This document shows, piece by piece, positions 8,454 through 15,967 of a stretch of DNA of 39,553 bases. The stretch is from Candidatus Woesearchaeota archaeon (GTDB lineage Archaea > Nanobdellota > Nanobdellia > Woesearchaeales > UBA10200): NCBI GenBank assembly GCA_018302185.1, contig JAGVZX010000110.1, positions 1 through 39,553 on the forward strand, written 5' to 3'. The notes under the pieces were generated by a model. That model worked only from the letters and a program-made list of their open reading frames with translations. It was not told the origin of the DNA and did not search any database. The number at the start of each line of letters is the position of its first letter. Position 1 is the first letter of the stretch. The translations under genes were made by a program, and so were the position numbers.

Positions 8454-9005
8454 ATGGCAAATACTAAGGCAAAGTATACTAATATAATCAAAAACTTCAA
8501 AAAGGCTGCAAACCAGATTACTTTACTAAGGATCCTGCTCTTGCCTTTCATGTATTACCTTGCATATTACAACAACAAGCAGGCATTCACTCTCCTGTTC
8601 ATAATTGCAGGGATTACAGATGCAATCGACGGCTATGTTGCAAGAAGATTCAAGCAATCATCAAAGTTTGGTGTTAAGCTTGACAGTTTTGCAGACTATC
8701 TGATCTACTTGTCATTGGTGCCTTGGCTTTATTTCCTGGAAAAAGATTTCTTTGCAGACAAAGTATGGTGGATAGTTATCCTTATAAGTCTTTTTTTACT
8801 GCTCCAGGCAGTTAACTTACTCAGGCACAGGGAATTTATAGCGATGCATACTTCTCTTGGAAAAGTGACTGCAGTGATGCTGTATATTGTAGTGATAAAC
8901 GGATTGCTGCGAGGATTTACAACTCTTGTATTCTATTCGATCTATTCACTAGGTGTATTAGCAGTTTTGGAATCACTGATAATGGCACTAAAGAAAAAAG
9001 CATAA
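8454..9005 (+). CDS. CDP-alcohol phosphatidyltransferase family membrane enzyme
   Basis: 183 residues with about five or six hydrophobic segments. The family signature is complete: D56-x2-D59-G60-x2-A63-R64-x8-G73-x3-D77-x3-D81. It transfers a phospho-alcohol from a CDP-activated donor in polar lipid synthesis. The acceptor cannot be read from the sequence (archaetidylglycerol-phosphate, inositol-phosphate and serine types share the motif). A TATA box at 8423-8432 lies 31 nt before the ATG, so the mRNA is probably leaderless. It is divergent from the cysteine operon. Confidence 0.92.
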   Translation: MANTKAKYTNIIKNFKKAANQITLLRILLLPFMYYLAYYNNKQAFTLLFIIAGITDAIDGYVARRFKQSSKFGVKLDSFADYLIYLSLVPWLYFLEKDFFADKVWWIVILISLFLLLQAVNLLRHREFIAMHTSLGKVTAVMLYIVVINGLLRGFTTLVFYSIYSLGVLAVLESLIMALKKKA

Positions 9006-9072
9006 TATGAGAAAATTAAAAAAGCATAAATCAGGATATTAAGTAAGAGAATCATATATAAAAAGTCCCACA

Positions 9073-9876
9073 ATGAAAACAATACTCATCACAGGCGCAT
9101 CATCAGGCATCGGTAAATCTACAGTAGAATTATTTGCAAAAAAAGCCTGGAATGTAGTTGCAACCATGAGAGATCCTTCTAAAGCAAAGGAATTTAACTG
9201 GCCAGAGAATGTATTGGTTCTGAAATTAGATGTTACAAATAAAAAGGAAATCTTAAATGCAAGAAAAAAAGCAGAAGAGAAATTTGGCAACATTGATGTC
9301 TTGGTCAATAATGCAGGATATGCATTGATAGGAGCGATTGAGACATGCTCAGAAAAACAGATAAGAGACCAGTTTGAGACTAATTTCTTCGGTGCAGTGA
9401 ATGTGATAAAAGAGTTTCTGCCAAGGATGAGAGAAAGGAATTCTGGCACCCTAATCAATATTTCAAGCATCGCAGGAAAAGCTGTGTTTCCTCATTATGG
9501 CTACTATTGCGCAACAAAGTGTTCGATTGAAGCAGTAAGCGAAGCATTATGGTATAACCTGATTCATACCTCTGTAAGAGTTAAGATAATCGAGCCAGGA
9601 ACGATACAAACGCAATTCTATGCAAAGGGCATGGAAATTGGAGAGATAAAAATTCCTTTTTATGAGAAAACTGCTGATAAGCAATTGACTGGCATAAAAA
9701 CTGAAGGTAGGACAGACCCAAAAGTTATTGCAGAGCTTATCTATAAGGCAGCAACTGACAACTCCAGGAAATTAAGGTATCACGCAGGGCAGTTCTCTAC
9801 CTCTCTTCTTTTGCTGAGGAAAATTCTGCCAGATTCAGCATTTATGTGGCTGGTAAGGAAGAAATTTAATATCTAG
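9073..9876 (+). CDS. SDR-family oxidoreductase
   Basis: 267 residues, a classical short-chain dehydrogenase. T7-G-A-S-S-G-I-G14 binds the nucleotide, N79-N-A-G is present, and the catalytic Ser132, Tyr145 and Lys149 (Y-C-A-T-K) are all intact. The C-terminal part contains a K-I-I-E-P-G segment, typical of classical SDRs acting on hydroxy-ketone or retinol-like substrates, but the substrate is unknown. It follows the CDP-alcohol transferase on the same strand with a 67-nt gap that contains AT-rich promoter-like sequence. Confidence 0.92.
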   Translation: MKTILITGASSGIGKSTVELFAKKAWNVVATMRDPSKAKEFNWPENVLVLKLDVTNKKEILNARKKAEEKFGNIDVLVNNAGYALIGAIETCSEKQIRDQFETNFFGAVNVIKEFLPRMRERNSGTLINISSIAGKAVFPHYGYYCATKCSIEAVSEALWYNLIHTSVRVKIIEPGTIQTQFYAKGMEIGEIKIPFYEKTADKQLTGIKTEGRTDPKVIAELIYKAATDNSRKLRYHAGQFSTSLLLLRKILPDSAFMWLVRKKFNI

Positions 9877-9986
9877 TAATAGTCTTTTAGGCTATCTTTA
9901 ATAAACGCTTTAATCAACAAAAGCTTAAACTTATAAAAGCTCAAAATCGAATAGTTTATATAACAAATAATTATTCTTCTCTTGCA

Positions 9987-10361
9987 ATGAAGCTAACACC
10001 AAGAATCGTAAAAAAGCCATGGGGAAGAGAGATTTGGCTAGTTGTGACAGACAAATATGCATTAAAGATCCTTGAGATAAATGCAGGTAATCGATTCTCG
10101 CTGCAATATCATCGCTTTAAGACAGAAACTTGGTATCTCGATTCAGGAAAGATCAAAGCTACTTACGGTAAATATACTGGCAAAAATTTCAGGAAAACTT
10201 TGAAGGAATATATCATGAAGCCAGGTGATGTCATCCATGTTCCGACAAAGACTGTCCACAGATTGTTTGCAGTCAAGAAATCACAGATAATCGAAGTCTC
10301 GACTCCGCAACTGAAGGATGTTGTAAGATTGGAAGATGATTTTGGCCGAGTGAAAAGGTAG
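9987..10361 (+). CDS. Cupin protein, mannose-6-phosphate isomerase type II-like
   Basis: A single cupin of 124 residues. The opening (K-P-W-G-R-E-I-W), a metal-site segment with Q-Y-H-R-F-K-T-E-T-W and the later P-G-D-V-I-H-V-P with T-V-H-R match the C-terminal isomerase domain of the bifunctional ManC/type II PMI enzymes. The expected reaction is interconversion of mannose-6-phosphate and fructose-6-phosphate. The nucleotidyltransferase domain is absent, as in other stand-alone archaeal forms. A TATA box at 9954-9964 is 32 nt from the ATG. Confidence 0.85.
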   Translation: MKLTPRIVKKPWGREIWLVVTDKYALKILEINAGNRFSLQYHRFKTETWYLDSGKIKATYGKYTGKNFRKTLKEYIMKPGDVIHVPTKTVHRLFAVKKSQIIEVSTPQLKDVVRLEDDFGRVKR

Positions 10362-10373
10362 TTTGTAAAAAAC

Positions 10374-10514
10374 ATGACAAAAATACAAGTAGTAATTAAA
10401 ACTAAAACAGGACTTAAAGAAGAAATTAAGCAACAAGTAAAAGAAGCAAGAAATAGGATTGCAAAAGGTGAATTCATAATTAATGAAATCATATTAAAAG
10501 AATTTCAAGTATAG
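10374..10514 (+). CDS. Small protein, 46 residues, unknown
   Basis: A short open frame between the cupin gene and the HIT gene. The product is Lys/Glu-rich and begins with a beta strand (T-K-I-Q-V-V-I-K-T-K), followed by an amphipathic helix and a short final strand (F-I-I-N-E-I-I-L-K-E-F). This compact pattern looks like a folded mini-protein rather than chance. The gap to the cupin stop is 12 nt, so it could be in the same transcript. No clear ribosome-binding site or family is visible. Confidence 0.4.
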   Translation: MTKIQVVIKTKTGLKEEIKQQVKEARNRIAKGEFIINEIILKEFQV

Positions 10515-10530
10515 ATAGTGGGTGCTTATC

Positions 10531-10941
10531 ATGACAGATTGCATATTTTGCAAGATTGCTGCTAAAGAAATTCCTGCAAACAAATTATACGAAAGCGAAA
10601 ACTTTATCGTGTTCTTAGACATTAGTCCAGCAAATAAAGGCCATGCTTTGATCGTGCCAAAGATGCATGCTCAAAGCTTAACTGAACTTCCAGAGTATGT
10701 TGCGCAGGAATTTGGGGAGATACAATTAAAACTCTCAAAAGCAGTCATGCAAGCAACTCAAGCAGAAGGCTTTAACTTGTTGTTAAATGACGGCAAAGTC
10801 GCAGGACAAGAAGTTATGCATGCACATATGCACATCATGCCTCGCTTTTTTACAGATGACTTCCATTTCAAATGGACGCATAAGAAATATGGTGCAAATG
10901 AAATGCAGGAATATTTTGAAATGATAAAAGGGAATTTGTGA
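10531..10941 (+). CDS. HIT-family nucleotide hydrolase
   Basis: A Hint/HinT-like histidine-triad protein of about 136 residues. H97-x-H99-x-H101 is the triad and the preceding segment supports the catalytic His, so it should hydrolyse purine nucleoside phosphoramidates or related AMP conjugates. The N-terminal C4-x2-C7 fits the zinc site seen in many HIT proteins. The frame is open to a GTG at 10522, but GGTG there is a Shine-Dalgarno 6 nt before ATG 10531, which I take as the start. Confidence 0.93.
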   Translation: MTDCIFCKIAAKEIPANKLYESENFIVFLDISPANKGHALIVPKMHAQSLTELPEYVAQEFGEIQLKLSKAVMQATQAEGFNLLLNDGKVAGQEVMHAHMHIMPRFFTDDFHFKWTHKKYGANEMQEYFEMIKGNL

Positions 10942-10978
10942 TTAAATTTATATACTTCTATCTTAACTATTCTTTAAA

Positions 10979-12262
10979 ATGCTTGACATAAAACTGATAA
11001 GAGAAAATCCGAATATTGTGAAGCAAGATTTAACTAAAAGGAACGACAAGGAAAAGCTTGCCTGGGTAGATGATCTGCTGCAGAAAGATGAGGAATACAG
11101 GAAGCTTACATATTCTGTCCAGGAATTAAAGCACAAAAAGAACTCTCTGAACCAGGAAATCTCACAGCTAAGAAAGGAAGGCAAAGACATCACAAAGAAA
11201 TTGGCTGAGATGAAATCTCTTCCAGTAGAACTAGCAAATGCAGAAAAAAGGATGCAAGAACTAAAGGAAAAGATTGACTTTTACATGCAGAGATTGCCTA
11301 ACATACTCCATGATTCTGTGCCGTTAGGCAAAACTCCAGATGATAATGTAACAGTAAGGGTCTGGGGCAAGATACCAAAACAGAAATTCACTCCAGTAAG
11401 CCATGTTGATATTATAGAAAAGCTGAATTTGGTTGACCTTGACAGGGCAGCAAAAGTTGCAGGTGCAAGATTTTATTATCTCAAGAATGAATTGGTATTA
11501 ATGGAGCTTGCATTGCAGAAGCTTGCATTAGACTTATTAGTAAAAAAAGGTTACCAAATAATGGAAGTTCCATTGATGATCAGCAAAAAAGCAATCTCTG
11601 GTGCAATTACCTTGGGAGATTTTGAGGATGTCATATACAAGATAGAGAATGAAGACCTTTACATGATCGCAACAAGCGAACATTCTCTTGCATGCTATCA
11701 TATGGATGAAACACTTAAGCAAGAAGAACTCCCTTGAAGATATGCAGGGGTAAGCAGCTGTTTTAGAAAAGAAGCAGGCGCGCATGGAAAAGACACAAAA
11801 GGAATCTTCAGAGTTCACCAATTCAACAAGGTTGAGCAATTTATTTTCTCAACTCCTGAGCAGAGTTGGGCATTGCATGAAGAACTCATTAAAAACGCAG
11901 AAGAATTATTCCAATCACTAAAATTGCCTTACAGGATCGTAAACATCTGTACAGCTGACATTGGTTCAGTTGCAGCAAAAAAATACGATTTAGAAGTCTG
12001 GATGCCAGTGCAAAATTGCTATCGAGAGATGGTCTCTTGCAGCAACTGCACAGATTTTCAATCAAGAAAATTAAACATCAGATTTGGCCAGCCAGGAGCA
12101 GCAGGAAATCCTTTAGTGCATACTCTAAACAGCACAGCAGTTGCAACATCAAGGGCAATCGCTGCAATCATAGAAAACTACCAGAATGAAGATGGAAGCA
12201 TTGAAGTTCCTAAAGTCTTGCAGAAGCTGATGGGCGGGATTAAAGTTATTGGGAAGAAATGA
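10979..12262 (+). CDS. serS: Seryl-tRNA synthetase interrupted by one in-frame TGA
   Basis: The class II SerRS should charge tRNA-Ser (and tRNA-Sec if present). Residues 1-110 form the tRNA-binding antiparallel coiled coil and the rest is the catalytic core. Motif 2 (C-F-R-K-E-A-G) and motif 3 (N-S-T-A-V-A-T-S-R) are visible. At 11735-11737 the frame holds TGA, then continues without shift as R-Y-A-G-V-S-S-C-F-R-K-E to a second stop. The family has Leu or Ile at this place (L-P-L/I-R/K-Y-A-G), so one base change, TTA to TGA, explains it. Total length (427 residues) is normal. Other genes here end in TGA, so global recoding is unlikely. Readthrough, a nonsense mutation with another serS elsewhere, or a sequencing error remain. 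TATA 10947-10956. Confidence 0.9.
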
Positions 12263-12317
12263 ACATCTTTTGAAATTATACTTATATCTTACTTGCTAAT
12301 TTTTCTCTGCTTTTTAT

Positions 12318-13490
12318 CTATTTAGTATAATCTATCGTAATAAGAGATGCTTTAGCATGTTCAGCAGCATCTTTAACGCTAGGAATGTGGACAAAGCCAC
12401 CAATCATCAGATATACTTGTCCTGTCTTTTTACCAGCTTTCTCTTGTACGGTTCTTATCCAGTTTTTGCTTCTTTGCACAACAAGATAATTAAAATACAT
12501 ATTATCATAAACTACTGAGTTTTGCAAATTTTCTTTAGGTATCTGGTATTTAGAACTTAATTCTTCTATTCTTGTACCAAATTCTGCGTTATATCTTATC
12601 ATTCTCTCTCTAATATCTGCAATAATTGCTATCCCCTCTTCCTGTGAAGCTGTGTCTTGTCCATTTTCTCTGATCTGGGTTACAATTTCATCAAGGTCAT
12701 CTAACCAATGCTGAATTGCTTCTCTGGATTGCAAATAATCAAGAATTGCCCCTCTTTCAAGTATATCTGAGTAATCTTTTTCTTGTTCTATTCCAAATAC
12801 AATGGAATCCTTTTCTAATAATCTTGGAAGCTTTAGGGGATACACTAATCCTGGCGCTAATGACATTATGTTTATGTCTCTTTGCATCATAAAACCCAAT
12901 CCCTCAAATATTCTGGTATATATTCCAGTTATTTTTTTATGCAGTATCTCTGTGCCTGGTGCATCTCTCTCTTTGAAATATCTTATTAATCTTGTAATTT
13001 CCTGATTTGCCGAATCCCTCTCATTTATAAACCTGTCTTTTTCTGTGCTGTTCTCTACACTTTTTAAAGTTGTAAGATGTTTCTGTATCTCTTCTGTACT
13101 TTCTGTATCAAGGATACCTTCTAACCCTATGCCGTTAAGCTCTATCCTTGATCTAATGATCCTTTCTAATTTTCTCACATAATTCTCAATTAAAGTTTCA
13201 GTTTCAAGCCAATCAGGCAGATAGATTATCACATTCTTGCTCTCTTCAAAATACACAGAATTAGCTTCATCTACGCTAAATCCTAATTTTTTGAGTTCAT
13301 TAGTTGTTCTTGAATACAGATCTTTTCTTTCTGCTATCCATTTCCAGATCGTGCTCACTAAGCCAACTTGTTTTGATTCCAGAACTCCGTCAACAGCAGC
13401 TACAGCTATGCCTGCTCCTATCCATTTCATAAAATATCTTCTTTCTTCTCTTTTCCGCTCTTCTTCCTGTTCTTTTTTTCTCTTGCTCAT
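12318..13490 (-). CDS. Protein with Tat-like leader, function not recognised
   Basis: 390 residues. A highly charged start leads into R-R-Y-F-M-K-W followed by a hydrophobic Ala/Gly/Val segment (about residues 17-38), which resembles a twin-arginine signal or a single N-terminal anchor. The remainder is soluble, helix-rich and charged. The C-terminal R-S-K-N-W-I ... V-Y-L-M-I-G-G-F-V-H-I-P-S-V recalls the end of TraB/GumN-type domains, but too weakly to assign. An AGGAG Shine-Dalgarno lies 4 nt before ATG 13490. It is divergent from orc1/cdc6. Confidence 0.6.
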   Translation of the reverse strand: MSKRKKEQEEERKREERRYFMKWIGAGIAVAAVDGVLESKQVGLVSTIWKWIAERKDLYSRTTNELKKLGFSVDEANSVYFEESKNVIIYLPDWLETETLIENYVRKLERIIRSRIELNGIGLEGILDTESTEEIQKHLTTLKSVENSTEKDRFINERDSANQEITRLIRYFKERDAPGTEILHKKITGIYTRIFEGLGFMMQRDINIMSLAPGLVYPLKLPRLLEKDSIVFGIEQEKDYSDILERGAILDYLQSREAIQHWLDDLDEIVTQIRENGQDTASQEEGIAIIADIRERMIRYNAEFGTRIEELSSKYQIPKENLQNSVVYDNMYFNYLVVQRSKNWIRTVQEKAGKKTGQVYLMIGGFVHIPSVKDAAEHAKASLITIDYTK

Positions 13491-13703
13491 TATACTCCTA
13501 AATCAATAAGAACTATATAAAGTTTACCACTAGAGAATAGTTATTTAATTTCTGATATTATGCACTGTATCTTGTTATTTCTAGCATCTTTTTCGATTTA
13601 TTTAAATATACTAAACTTAATTTCTGATAATAACCTATTTTAATCAGTTGATTTTTTACCAAAAGCATTTGTTAATGCATAATATTATCGTGAGGGGAGA
13701 AAT
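13491..13703. other. AT-rich intergenic region upstream of orc1/cdc6, possible replication origin
   Basis: 213 bp without a gene between divergent genes, next to the initiator gene. A 13-bp direct repeat TTAATTTCTGATA occurs at 13545-13557 and 13617-13629, with very AT-rich sequence between. Archaeal origins often adjoin orc1/cdc6, but no canonical origin recognition box or G-rich element is visible, so this is only a candidate. Confidence 0.3.
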
Positions 13704-13706
13704 ATT
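13692..13706 (+). promoter_or_regulatory. Strong Shine-Dalgarno preceding a probable ATT start of orc1/cdc6
   Basis: GAGGGGAGA (13692-13700) is the strongest purine-rich site in the area. It sits a normal distance before an in-frame ATT at 13704. No ATG lies in frame between it and the conserved N-terminus, and the first in-frame GTG (13779) has no ribosome-binding site. Confidence 0.55.
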
Positions 13707-14792
13707 TCAATAATCAAAGACATTTTAAGGAGCACTGAAACGCTTTTCAAGAATCCTGTTGTTCTTGATTATGATTATGTGCCAAAGGTAATTCCTTACA
13801 GGGAGCCGCAGCAGAGGCAGATAGCAGAATGCTTAAAGCCATTGATGCAGGACATGAACGGCAAGAACCTTATGATGCATGGTCCTAGCGGCAACGGAAA
13901 GACAGTGGCATGCAAAAATCTGTTCCAAGAGCTTCAGGAAGAGACAGATGGGATAGAAGTGCTGTATATCAATTGCTGGCAGAAAAACACTTCTTTCAAG
14001 ATAATGTCAGATATGGCAGATCAGCTTGGATTCAAGTTCACACATAACTTAAAGACAGATGAATTGTTTAAGCTGATAAAGCAAAAAATAAATAAGGGCA
14101 GTGCAGTATTTTGCTTTGACGAGGCAGACAAGATAGAAGATTTTGATTTTCTTTATATGTTGCTGGAAGAAATTTATCGTAAAAGCATAATCCTGATAAC
14201 CAATTACCATCAATGGCTTATCAATCTTGATCCAAGGATAAAATCAAGGTTAACGCCAGATACTTTAGAATTCAGATCTTACAGCATGGATGAGATAGAC
14301 GGAATCTTAAGAGAGAGGATAAGCTATGCCTTTTTTGAGAATGCTTGGCAGGAAGATGCAATCAAGTTGATTGTGCAGAAGGCATATGAAGTCTCAGATA
14401 TAAGAGCTGGATTATATTTGCTTAAAGAAGCTGCATTGATTGCAGAATCTTCAAGCAACAAAAGGATAGGCATAGACCATGCAAGGAAAGCGATAGAAAA
14501 GTTAGTTGAATTCACTATAAAAAATTCAGCTGACTTGGAAGATGAGACCAGATTTATTCTTGCTGTTGTCAAAAAAAACCCAAGTTTAAAGATGGGAGAG
14601 CTGTTTAAACTATATGAAAAAGAAGGCGGAAAGTCAGTGTATAAGACTTTTACAAGGAAGATCGCTAAATTAGCAGAAAATAAGTTTGTTACTCTTGAAA
14701 GGGCAGTTGGCGGTTCAGAAGGCAACACTACAATAGTGAATTATCTCTCTACAGCCAGTAAGAAAGAAGAGAAGAAACTTACTGATTTCTAA
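13704..14792 (+). CDS. Orc1/Cdc6 replication initiator
   Basis: An AAA+ initiator that binds origins and loads MCM. G-P-S-G-N-G-K-T is Walker A, C-F-D-E-A-D-K is Walker B, an L-I-T-N sensor 1 follows, and the C-terminal about 90 residues are a winged helix. From GTG 13779 the product would have 337 residues and lose the first helix. From ATT 13704 (362 residues) it begins S-I-I-K-D-I-L-R-S-T-E-T-L-F, the typical family N-terminus, so I use that start. Its 3' end overlaps trmB by 4 bp, convergent. Confidence 0.92.
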   Translation: MSIIKDILRSTETLFKNPVVLDYDYVPKVIPYREPQQRQIAECLKPLMQDMNGKNLMMHGPSGNGKTVACKNLFQELQEETDGIEVLYINCWQKNTSFKIMSDMADQLGFKFTHNLKTDELFKLIKQKINKGSAVFCFDEADKIEDFDFLYMLLEEIYRKSIILITNYHQWLINLDPRIKSRLTPDTLEFRSYSMDEIDGILRERISYAFFENAWQEDAIKLIVQKAYEVSDIRAGLYLLKEAALIAESSSNKRIGIDHARKAIEKLVEFTIKNSADLEDETRFILAVVKKNPSLKMGELFKLYEKEGGKSVYKTFTRKIAKLAENKFVTLERAVGGSEGNTTIVNYLSTASKKEEKKLTDF

Positions 14793-15502
14793 GGCTTTGC
14801 CACAGTATTCCACAATAATTCAAAATATTTCCTGTAGCTGTCTGCAAGAGCTCGATTGTCAATTACAATCGCAGAAACCTCATCAGTAGATAACAAGATA
14901 ATAACAAGGCTTCCACATACATCAATCATCATCGGGCTCTGGTATTTGTCTGGCAGATACCTTGTATCATAGTCCTTTGCAACGCCTGTCTTTCTTGTGA
15001 ATTCATAGTATAATGCTTTTACTTTGCATTTGTTCGACTTCAATTCTTTAATAAATTTATCATGCCTGTGCTTAAGAAACTCTCTTGTTCTGCCAGAGCC
15101 ACCTATACCATAGATAGTTTCCTTTTGCGCCATCATCATGCTGTATGCAGTAGAAACACCATCTGGTCCGTGAAAATAATACACATGTTCTTTCTTTGGG
15201 TTTATGTTATAATCCAGCTTTAACTCAGGCAAAGCTTTTTCAACAAGATATTCTTTTTGCTTGATTATTTCTCTAAGGACATCAGGATTCACAACCTGGT
15301 ATGCTTTCTTCTTGTTTGCAATGATGCTGCTTACTAAGCCTTTTTCTGTCAATCTATCAAGGATATCATAGACATTTACCCTATGGACACCTGACTTCTT
15401 TGTTATCTCATTAACGTTTGCAGAGCCCAGCTTCAATAATGCAAGATATACTTTTGCTTCGTTGAATGTCAAGCCTGCTGCTAAGAGTGCTTCTTCTTTC
15501 AT
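14789..15502 (-). CDS. TrmB-family transcriptional regulator
   Basis: 237 residues. An N-terminal winged helix (about residues 5-75, with L-T-F-N-E-A-K-V-Y-L-A-L-L and V-H-R-V-N-V-Y-D-I-L-D-R-L) is followed by the PLD-like half of TrmB proteins. The full C-terminal sugar-binding domain of Thermococcus TrmB is not obvious. These proteins usually control sugar and central carbon genes. A TATA box at 15526-15536 lies 33 nt before the ATG. It is divergent from the operon leading to the first swivel genes, with a dyad between the two promoters. Confidence 0.9.
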   Translation of the reverse strand: MKEEALLAAGLTFNEAKVYLALLKLGSANVNEITKKSGVHRVNVYDILDRLTEKGLVSSIIANKKKAYQVVNPDVLREIIKQKEYLVEKALPELKLDYNINPKKEHVYYFHGPDGVSTAYSMMMAQKETIYGIGGSGRTREFLKHRHDKFIKELKSNKCKVKALYYEFTRKTGVAKDYDTRYLPDKYQSPMMIDVCGSLVIILLSTDEVSAIVIDNRALADSYRKYFELLWNTVAKP

Positions 15503-15544
15503 TGCAGAAATAGATAAGAGAGGCTATTATTTAAAGTTTATGTT

Positions 15545-15566
15545 TGTTGTAATACTTATTACTACA
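15545..15566. promoter_or_regulatory. Dyad between the divergent trmB and swivel-operon promoters
   Basis: Arms GTAATA (15549-15554) and TATTAC (15557-15562) flank CT. The symmetry extends to outer TGT (15545-15547) and ACA (15564-15566) with one mismatched pair. It lies between the minus-strand TATA (15526-15536) and a plus-strand TATA-like element (15571-15579), close to both, so one bound protein could affect both promoters. TrmB is the likely ligand (inference). Confidence 0.6.
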
Positions 15567-15633
15567 CTAGTTAATATAGCGACGATAAATCACTCGATAG
15601 AAAGCGACAGGTTATAGCGTATCGGGGGCAAAC

Positions 15634-15777
15634 ATGCAGGAATTATATGAAGCAAGAGTTGAGCAGTTTAATGAGAAAGCGCACAAGAAGCAAAAAACAA
15701 ACCTAGATATGAAGATGATCGCTTACGCATGCCTATCATTTGTGGTGCTCTTGCTATTATTATCATTATTTGACTAA
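15634..15777 (+). CDS. Small single-pass membrane protein, 47 residues
   Basis: The charged N-terminal half (residues 1-28) is a Lys/Glu-rich helix and the C-terminal half is one membrane segment (A-C-L-S-F-V-V-L-L-L-L-L-S-L-F) ending two residues before the stop. A GGGGG ribosome-binding site lies at 15624-15628, 5 nt before the ATG. It is the first gene after the divergent trmB promoter region and is followed by a second tail-anchored mini-protein. Function unknown; the tail-anchor layout suggests a small membrane adaptor. Confidence 0.6.
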   Translation: MQELYEARVEQFNEKAHKKQKTNLDMKMIAYACLSFVVLLLLLSLFD

Positions 15778-15810
15778 AAATTATTAAATAACCTTCATTT
15801 AACATCATTT

Positions 15811-15954
15811 ATGACAGAATTTGAAGATGCGGAAGCAGAAGAGATGCATGCACATTCAGACCATCACATAGATGCAAGCCCTGAATGGAAGTATTTCAAA
15901 TATGCAGTATATTTTATCATACTTTTAGTTGTGTTATATTATGTTTTGAAGTAA
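15811..15954 (+). CDS. Small His/Glu-rich single-pass membrane protein, 47 residues
   Basis: An acidic N-terminus with a His cluster (M-H-A-H-S-D-H-H) is followed by one C-terminal membrane segment (about residues 30-46, rich in Tyr, Val and Leu). The size and tail-anchored layout match the preceding gene, although the sequences are unrelated by eye. The His/Asp cluster could bind a metal. It ends 13 nt before the TTG start of the first swivel-domain gene, so the three are probably one transcript. Confidence 0.55.
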   Translation: MTEFEDAEAEEMHAHSDHHIDASPEWKYFKYAVYFIILLVVLYYVLK

Positions 15955-15967
15955 ACAGGTGAGGCTA

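Noticed and set aside
9039..9470. Minus-strand frame of 143 residues opposite the SDR gene
   Set aside because: Shadow of a well-supported SDR gene with all catalytic residues.
10522..10530. GTG start adding three residues to the HIT protein
   Set aside because: The GTG is part of a GGTG Shine-Dalgarno placed 6 nt before the ATG, as at several other genes here.
11735..11737. TGA in serS read as selenocysteine
   Set aside because: The family position is aliphatic rather than a catalytic Cys, and I see no clear SECIS-like structure; many genes here stop at TGA.
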